The position numbers were made by a program, and so were the translations under genes. From assembly GCF_900101015.1 (NCBI RefSeq), contig NZ_FNFZ01000007.1, forward strand, positions 1 through 64,000: a stretch of 64,000 bases of DNA, given 5' to 3'. This DNA comes from Sarcina sp. DSM 11001 (GTDB taxonomy: Bacteria > Bacillota > Clostridia > Lachnospirales > Lachnospiraceae). The notes beneath the pieces were generated by a model, which made no database searches, was not told the origin of the DNA, and saw only the letters and a list, made by a program, of their open reading frames with translations. Positions 58,883 to 64,000 of the stretch are shown piece after piece. Each line of letters opens with the position of its first letter. The stretch's first letter is position 1.

Positions 58883-59694
58883 TCGTCAAAATTTTAAAGA
58901 GATTGTTTATTATACTTGTGCTTCTGTTTCTGTATCTCCCGATCCTGATCCTGGCAGTCTACAGCTTTACCAGTTCCACGCAGATCGGCGCGATCAGAGG
59001 CTTTTCCCTGAAAAACTATGTGACGCTTGTTACTACACCTGAACTCACAGGGATGATCGCAGGGACGATCTCCCTGGCTGTCGCCGCCGCCCTGATCGCG
59101 ACTGTGCTGGGAACGATGGGGGCTCTGGGCGCTTTCTATTCGGGGAGAAAGATGTCCTCGATGATCACCACGCTCAACCAGATCCCCGTGATCAATGCGG
59201 ATGTCGTGACCGGCTTTTCCATCTGCATCCTCCTGGTCGTGGCCTTCCATATCAGTAAGGATTCGTATATTCCTCTTCTGGCGGGCCATGTCACTCTCTG
59301 CGCACCCTTTGTCTTTCTCTCCGTGATGCCGAGGATCACCCAGATGGATCCCAGCATTTACGAGGCAGCGTTGGATCTGGGGGCCACTCCCTTCAGAGCC
59401 CTGATCGAAGTGGTCATCCCGCAGATCGTTCCGGGCATCATTTCAGGATTTGCCCTGGCGGTGACCCTGTCTCTGGATGACTATTTCATAGCCACGTACA
59501 CAAAGCCCGCGACCTTTGACACGATCAGTACCTACGTCGTCAATGCGACGAAGGGGGCACAGACAACGATCAAGACGGCACTCTGGGCCTTGTCCACTGT
59601 AATCTTTGTGATCGTGGTCCTGGTGGTCCTGATCTCCAACATCCGGGCCTTGCGCAGTCAGGGAGAACTGAGAAAGGAAGGGAGAAATGTTTAA
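58879..59694 (+). CDS. potC: Spermidine/putrescine ABC transporter permease PotC
   Basis: 271 residues starting at GTG within the potB stop (GTGA). Six helices; EAA loop EAALDLGATPFRALIEVVIP; the family-typical FTSSTQIG/LKNYVTL N-terminal outside loop follows helix 1. AGAGGAGGGG upstream. Overlaps potD by eight bases. Confidence 0.95.
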   Translation: MIVKILKRLFIILVLLFLYLPILILAVYSFTSSTQIGAIRGFSLKNYVTLVTTPELTGMIAGTISLAVAAALIATVLGTMGALGAFYSGRKMSSMITTLNQIPVINADVVTGFSICILLVVAFHISKDSYIPLLAGHVTLCAPFVFLSVMPRITQMDPSIYEAALDLGATPFRALIEVVIPQIVPGIISGFALAVTLSLDDYFIATYTKPATFDTISTYVVNATKGAQTTIKTALWALSTVIFVIVVLVVLISNIRALRSQGELRKEGRNV

Positions 59695-61420
59695 AAAAGT
59701 TCCGAAAAGGGCAAAGATCCCGCTCTTTCTGACCGCAGTGCTGTCTGCTGCTTTTGTCGGGACAGGAGTCCTGAGCTGCCCGGCGGACTGTGCGGTTGTT
59801 CTTCCCGCGCGGACAGCCGGTGCTGCTGTGGTTTCGGCCGGGTCAGCCGGTGCTTCCGGTGTTCAGGAAAGGATCCCGGCGGCAGCCGGAAATACCGCGG
59901 AACCGGCCTCAGATGAAAAGACGGGTGAAGCCGTCATCGAGGATAAGACAGAGGATCAGGCAGAAGAAGCCGGTGACGAAAGCAGGGCGGGATCTGCTGC
60001 AGCCGGGCAGAGTGAAGGGACCATCCGTCTGCGCGTGAGCAACTGGGAGGAATATATCGACCTGGGAGACTGGGACGAGGAGGAGACCATAGAGCTCCCT
60101 TCCGGCGATATCATCGGAGAGAATTCGATGGTCAGAGACTTTGAGGACTGGTACTTCGAGACCTATGGAAGACGGGTGAAGGTGGAATACTCCACCTTCG
60201 GGACAAATGAAGACCTCTACAACATGCTCACGCTGGGAGACGAATACGATCTGGTCTGCCCCTCAGAATACATGATCATGAAGCTCATGGCCGAGGACCG
60301 GCTGGTCCCGCTCTCGGAGGAGTTTTTTGACACTTCCCTGGAATACAACTATTACAGCAGGGGCGTCTCCCCCTTTATCCGCCGTATGTTTGAGGAAAAG
60401 GAGATCGACGGGGAGCCCTGGAAGAAATATGCCGCAGGCTATATGTGGGGAGTCACCGGGATCGTTTATAATCCGGAGGATGTGACTTATGAGCAGTGCT
60501 CCACCTGGAAGATCCTGGGAGATCCCGCTTTCCGGCACAGGGTGACGATCAAGGACAACGTCCGTGACTCTTATTTCGCGGCTGTAGGCGCGGTCAAATC
60601 AGATCTGCTCACCTCCGAAGAGTTTATCAACAGCCCGGACTACGCGCTCCGGCTCGAGGAGGAGATGAATGATACTTCTCCTGAGATGATCGCCAGGGTG
60701 CAGGAATACCTCAAGGATGTGAAGGACAATGTTTATTCCTTTGAGACTGATTCCGGCAAGGCGGACATGATCACCGGCAAGGTGGCCCTGAACTATCAGT
60801 GGTCCGGCGACGCCGTCTACACATTGGATCAGGCGGACGAGGATGACTTCACTCTGGAATTTGCTGTTCCTATGGAAAGCACCAATATTTATTTTGACGG
60901 ATGGGTCATGCTCCAGTGCGGCATCAACGGCGACCCCGACAGACAGCACGCCGCGGAGGCTTTTATCAATTTCCTTTCCCGCCCCGACAATGTCATCCGC
61001 AATATGTATTACATAGGCTATACCTCCGTGCTTTCCGGAGGGGAGGATCCCCGGATTCTGGAATATGCCCAGTATAATTATGAAGCGGAGGACGACGAGG
61101 AGGAGACGGCGGAATACGACCTCGGCTATTTCTTTGCGGAGGAAGGCAGCGGAGATGAGGACTATGTCCTCACCGTGCCCTCAGAACAGCTGCACCGCCA
61201 GCTGTCGGGAGCCTATCCGTCCGAAGACGTGATCCGCAGATCCTCGATCATGACCTATTTTAATGAGGAACAGAACGCGGCGATCAACCAGATGTGGATC
61301 AACGTGCGCTGTCTGGATATCAGGGAGTTCCCTGCAGCGGGATGGCTGGTCCTGGCGGCGGCAGCGGGAGCGGTCATCTGGCTTTTTGTCCGTCCCTGGA
61401 TAAAAAACAAAGCCGGCTGA
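59687..61420 (+). CDS. potD: Spermidine/putrescine-binding protein PotD with linker and C-terminal membrane helix
   Basis: 577 residues against about 350 usual. An N-terminal signal/anchor (IPLFLTAVLSAAFVGTGVLSC), an Ala/Glu-rich disordered linker (about 40-110), the SBP domain from LRVSNWEEYID (typical PotD start) through TFGTNEDLYNML and GDEYDLVCPSEYMI to NAAINQMW, then a C-terminal membrane helix (WLVLAAAAGAVIWLFV) and a short basic end. The binder therefore appears tethered to the membrane at both ends or at the C-terminus after signal cleavage. Start at 59687 after AAAGGAAGGGAGAA. Confidence 0.93.
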   Translation: MFKKVPKRAKIPLFLTAVLSAAFVGTGVLSCPADCAVVLPARTAGAAVVSAGSAGASGVQERIPAAAGNTAEPASDEKTGEAVIEDKTEDQAEEAGDESRAGSAAAGQSEGTIRLRVSNWEEYIDLGDWDEEETIELPSGDIIGENSMVRDFEDWYFETYGRRVKVEYSTFGTNEDLYNMLTLGDEYDLVCPSEYMIMKLMAEDRLVPLSEEFFDTSLEYNYYSRGVSPFIRRMFEEKEIDGEPWKKYAAGYMWGVTGIVYNPEDVTYEQCSTWKILGDPAFRHRVTIKDNVRDSYFAAVGAVKSDLLTSEEFINSPDYALRLEEEMNDTSPEMIARVQEYLKDVKDNVYSFETDSGKADMITGKVALNYQWSGDAVYTLDQADEDDFTLEFAVPMESTNIYFDGWVMLQCGINGDPDRQHAAEAFINFLSRPDNVIRNMYYIGYTSVLSGGEDPRILEYAQYNYEAEDDEEETAEYDLGYFFAEEGSGDEDYVLTVPSEQLHRQLSGAYPSEDVIRRSSIMTYFNEEQNAAINQMWINVRCLDIREFPAAGWLVLAAAAGAVIWLFVRPWIKNKAG

Positions 61421-61629
61421 TCTTTGGACCACTGATGCAGGCCTTAAGCAGGGCATACCACGGGTGTTTATAAAAAAGTACATTCATCGGGCCTTTCACG
61501 CGGAAAAACAGACCTAAAACCGTTTCTTTCAGGCTGACAAAAATCCCCCATTGATGATATGATGCAGATGAGTTACAGTTTTCACACATTATATCTACTC
61601 GGATTATTTAAAAGGAGAACCTATCTGAT

Positions 61630-63054
61630 ATGGGTGGATTTTTTGGAGTCGCATCAAAGAACGACTGCGTTTTTGATTTGTTTTACGGTACTGATTATCA
61701 CTCTCATCTGGGTACGCGCAGGGCAGGAATGGCTGTCCACGACAAAGTAAAGGGCTTTGACCGTGCGATTCACAACATCGAGACATCGAACTTCCGGCCG
61801 AAATTTGACAAAGATATTCTGAAGATGGAGGGACAGCTCGGGATCGGCTGTATTTCCGATTTCGAACCCCAGCCGCTGATCGTCCGGTCCCATCTGGGCA
61901 CCTATGCGATCACGACGGTCGGCAAGATCAACAATTCCCAGGAATTGATGTGGATGCTGTTTAACGGCTCCCACTCCCATTTCCTGGAAATGAGCGGAGG
62001 AGACATCAATCCCACGGAGCTGACGGCTGCCCTCATCAATCAGCGCGATTCTTTCGTGGAGGGGATCCGGTACGCCCAGGAGCTGATCAGAGGCTCGATG
62101 ACCATGATGGTCATGACAAAGGACGGGATTTACGCCGCCAGGGACAGGCTGGGCAGGACTCCGGTCGAAATCGGGACTAAGGAGGACTCCAAATGCATCT
62201 GCTTTGAGAGCTTTTCTTATTTAAACCTGGGATATCATCACGAGAAGGAACTGGGGCCGGGAGAGATCTGCTATGTGACACCGGAGAGTGTTGAGACAGT
62301 AGCCGCACCGAATGAAAAGATGCGGATCTGTACCTTCCTCTGGATCTATTATGGATTCCCGGCATCCTCCTATGAAAATATTAATGTCGAAGCTGCCCGA
62401 TATGAATGCGGTAAGCACCTGGCGCGCAGGGATATGCAGCGCGGTATCGATAAGCCGGACATCGTGGCGGGAGTCCCGGATTCCGGCGTCGCCCATGCGG
62501 TGGGGTATTCCAATGAATCCGGAGTGCCCTATGCCAGACCTTTTGTCAAGTACACCCCGACCTGGCCCAGGTCCTTTATGCCGACTATCCAGAGCCGGAG
62601 GGATCTGATCGCCAAGATGAAGCTTGTCCCGATCCATGACCTGATCGCGGACAGGAGCCTTCTGCTCATCGATGATTCCATTGTGCGCGGAACACAGCTG
62701 AGAGAAACTACGGAATATCTCTATAAGAGCGGGGCCAGAGAGGTCCATGTCCGCCCGGCCTGTCCTCCGCTCGTGTTCGGATGCAAATATCTGAATTTCT
62801 CCAGGTCTAATTCCCACGGAGAGCTGATCACCAGAAAAGTGATCGAAAAGCTCGAGGGAAGTGTTGATCCGGAATCCGGTATTCTGAACAGATATATGGA
62901 TCCCGATACAGCAGAGTACGAAGCCATGCTGAAAGAGATCTGCAAAGAACTGAATTTTTCCTCTCTGCATTACCATCGCCTGGATGATATGATCGAAGCG
63001 ATCGGTATCTCTCCCTGCAAGCTCTGTACATATTGCTGGAACGGGGCTGAGTAA
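61630..63054 (+). CDS. Amidophosphoribosyltransferase homologue without the glutaminase cysteine
   Basis: 474 residues, homologous along its whole length to PurF. PurF needs Cys as the first residue of the mature enzyme (MCG...); here the sequence is MGGFFGV, so Gly replaces the nucleophile and glutamine cannot be used. The other N-domain features (SHLGTRRAGMAV, GTYAITTVGKINN, RDRLGRTPVEIG) and the PRPP loop LLLIDDSIVRGTQ are intact, and the C-terminus ends in CKLCTYC. It could use free ammonia, or regulate the true PurF. The ATG follows AAAGGAGAACCTATCTGAT. Confidence 0.85.
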   Translation: MGGFFGVASKNDCVFDLFYGTDYHSHLGTRRAGMAVHDKVKGFDRAIHNIETSNFRPKFDKDILKMEGQLGIGCISDFEPQPLIVRSHLGTYAITTVGKINNSQELMWMLFNGSHSHFLEMSGGDINPTELTAALINQRDSFVEGIRYAQELIRGSMTMMVMTKDGIYAARDRLGRTPVEIGTKEDSKCICFESFSYLNLGYHHEKELGPGEICYVTPESVETVAAPNEKMRICTFLWIYYGFPASSYENINVEAARYECGKHLARRDMQRGIDKPDIVAGVPDSGVAHAVGYSNESGVPYARPFVKYTPTWPRSFMPTIQSRRDLIAKMKLVPIHDLIADRSLLLIDDSIVRGTQLRETTEYLYKSGAREVHVRPACPPLVFGCKYLNFSRSNSHGELITRKVIEKLEGSVDPESGILNRYMDPDTAEYEAMLKEICKELNFSSLHYHRLDDMIEAIGISPCKLCTYCWNGAE

Positions 63055-63085
63055 TACATTCCCTGAGAGTATGTTCTGAATGGCG

Positions 63086-63131
63086 CCTTCCGGCGTGCCG
63101 GACTGTTTCCGGTATACCGGAAGGTGTTTTT
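63086..63131 (+). terminator. Intrinsic terminator of the PurF-like gene
   Basis: CCTTCCGG ... CCGGAAGG with an inner GCCGGA/TTCCGG pair, followed by TGTTTTT. Confidence 0.85.
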
Positions 63132-63246
63132 CGCATATTCCTGTATATTTTCAGGATAATATATACATATTAGTCGAAAAAAACAGAAAAAAGTTGTATT
63201 ATTGTAGATAATTGGGAAAAGTTTCTGAAATACAGGAGAGTTTGGA

Positions 63247-63320
63247 GTTACCGTACAGACCCCCTCGAAATTCGAGGCGTTTTTCGCGGGTTTTTCGCGA
63301 AAAGCCCGAGTGGGACGGCG
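63247..63320 (+). repeat. Palindromic repeat family, copy E (fullest copy)
   Basis: Order of parts: GTTACCGTACAGACCC, CCTCGAAATTCGAGG (hairpin 1), CGTTTTTCGCGGG, TTTTTCGCGAAAAG (hairpin 2), CCCGAGTGGGACGGCG. It ends 45 bp before the next start codon. Confidence 0.78.
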
Positions 63321-63364
63321 GTCTGCCGGTTCCGGTTTGTTTTCAGAGAGGATTTAAGGATAAA

Positions 63365-64000
63365 ATGAAAAAAAGAATAACAGGAATACTCCTCATCGTG
63401 ATGGTTCTTCTCTGCGCCTGCAGCCTGCCTTTCGGCGCCGGGGCAGGGAAATCTGATCACGGTGAGGAAACTCAGGAGGAGTCCCTTGAGGAGGAACCCC
63501 TTTCCGCTTCCTCCGTGGAGGATGACGGACGTTACCATATCGGGATCCTGACTTACCGCAGTCATGGCGCAGCCGAGGAGACAGTCAGAGGTTTTAAAAA
63601 AGAACTGGTCTCCATGCTTGGAAACGATCATGTGGTCTTTGAAGAGACGAGCGCGGACGGCGATCCGGAAAAATGCGCGGAGATCGCCACGGATTACGCG
63701 AACAGAGGGATGCACCTGATCTTTGCCTGCGGGACCGAAGCAGTGCAGAATGCAGGTGCCGCCGTCGGGGATACACCCATAATAGGAGCCTGCGTCACTG
63801 ATTTCCTCCTGTCCGAAGTCGTCAGTTCCCTTGAAGCGCCGGGAAAGAATATCTCTGGCGTGTCGTGCCTGGGACCCATTGAAAATCAGGTGGAAATGAT
63901 GCTTCAGGTCACCTCCTGGCCGGCCGGGATCGGGATCATCTCCAGCGGGATCGAGGTGGGATCCAGGTTCCAGGAGAGTGTCGCCGGTCAGTTCCTGACG
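63365..64000 (+). CDS. ABC_sub_bind-type lipoprotein (3' end outside window)
   Basis: 212 codons are visible and the frame is open at the window edge. Signal peptide with lipobox VLLCA-C19, an acidic linker (about 30-52), then a type 1 binding fold: YHIGILTYRSHGAAEETVRGF, EKCAEIATDYANRGMHLIFACG, IIGACVTDFL. This matches the ABC_sub_bind (TrpX-like) family of amino-acid or tryptophan-type uptake binders. ATG follows AAGGATAAA. Permease and ATPase genes, if any, lie beyond the window. Confidence 0.85.
   Translation, partial: MKKRITGILLIVMVLLCACSLPFGAGAGKSDHGEETQEESLEEEPLSASSVEDDGRYHIGILTYRSHGAAEETVRGFKKELVSMLGNDHVVFEETSADGDPEKCAEIATDYANRGMHLIFACGTEAVQNAGAAVGDTPIIGACVTDFLLSEVVSSLEAPGKNISGVSCLGPIENQVEMMLQVTSWPAGIGIISSGIEVGSRFQESVAGQFLT

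Larger units (their letters stand above)
63055..63364. other. Gene-free region with terminator and palindromic repeat
   Basis: A terminator (63086-63131) and palindromic family copy E (63247-63320) account for most of it. Between them lies an AT-rich stretch with a possible -10 (TTGTATTATTGTAGATAAT near 63193-63211). Confidence 0.7.

Noticed and set aside
61421-61629. Purine riboswitch before the PurF-like gene
   Set aside because: No purine-aptamer core or terminator pair is present in this stretch.

Overview
The window reads as a chromosomal segment of an anaerobic Bacillota (Clostridia), most likely family Lachnospiraceae. The pointers are: a LDH/GlcD-type oxidase without a respiratory chain, C_GCAxxG_C_C redox and DUF362 Fe-S-type proteins, a CIRCE/HrcA site, an L20-leader-controlled infC-rpmI-rplT operon, a class B sortase, many lipoproteins, strong GGAGG ribosome binding sites, and a DUF5717/DUF5716/TPR gene trio that I associate with Lachnospiraceae. 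Base composition is near half GC by eye, so many long antisense reading frames are only shadows. Most genes are on the plus strand.

Layout. 1-300: 5' end of an IS1380-type transposase cut by the window edge, then a 23-bp minisatellite. 0.8-10 kb: phosphoribosyltransferase-like protein, alanine/sodium symporter, small membrane protein, MATE exporter, tcdA, diacylglycerol/undecaprenol kinase, and a phasin-like protein beside an AarF/UbiB kinase. 10-20 kb: cell-wall amidase and secreted transglutaminase (minus strand), a YbjQ-LRR-zinc-ribbon fusion, YARHG lipoprotein, YfcE phosphodiesterase, PrsW protease, two identical tRNA-Gly genes, TraX. 20-27 kb: beta-CASP metallo-hydrolase, folA, a lipoprotein, YdcF, htpG behind a perfect CIRCE, redox protein. 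27.8-34.2 kb: a three-gene cytosolic module with a giant DUF5717-type protein, an Hsp70/actin-fold DUF5716-type ATPase and a TPR protein; this is the best candidate for an undescribed system. 34-38 kb: purB and the translation operon. 38-49 kb: MMPL/RND exporter, FAD-linked dehydrogenase, sugar-binding-like lipoprotein, sortase B, thioesterase, a CobW-like GTPase lacking its CxCC motif, and a large repeat-rich bitopic membrane protein. 49-56 kb: DUF362 protein, Y-family polymerase with a small YolD-like partner, cyclophilin lipoprotein, lipoprotein, galM. 56-61 kb: XRE-cupin regulator and potABCD spermidine/putrescine transporter. 61-64 kb: a PurF homologue lacking the glutaminase cysteine, and a truncated ABC_sub_bind lipoprotein.

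Genome-scale structure. Very many intergenic gaps hold a private degenerate tandem repeat (14-35 bp unit, different at each locus), often starting at the upstream stop codon and ending just before the next ribosome binding site. Two dispersed palindromic families are also visible: one built around CTCGAAATTCGAG plus a TTTTTCGCG hairpin (five copies), and one around GGGGACGGTTCT (three copies). Several promoters share an extended -10 of the form TTGTGyTATAAT. These statements come from reading the sequence; no database search was run.
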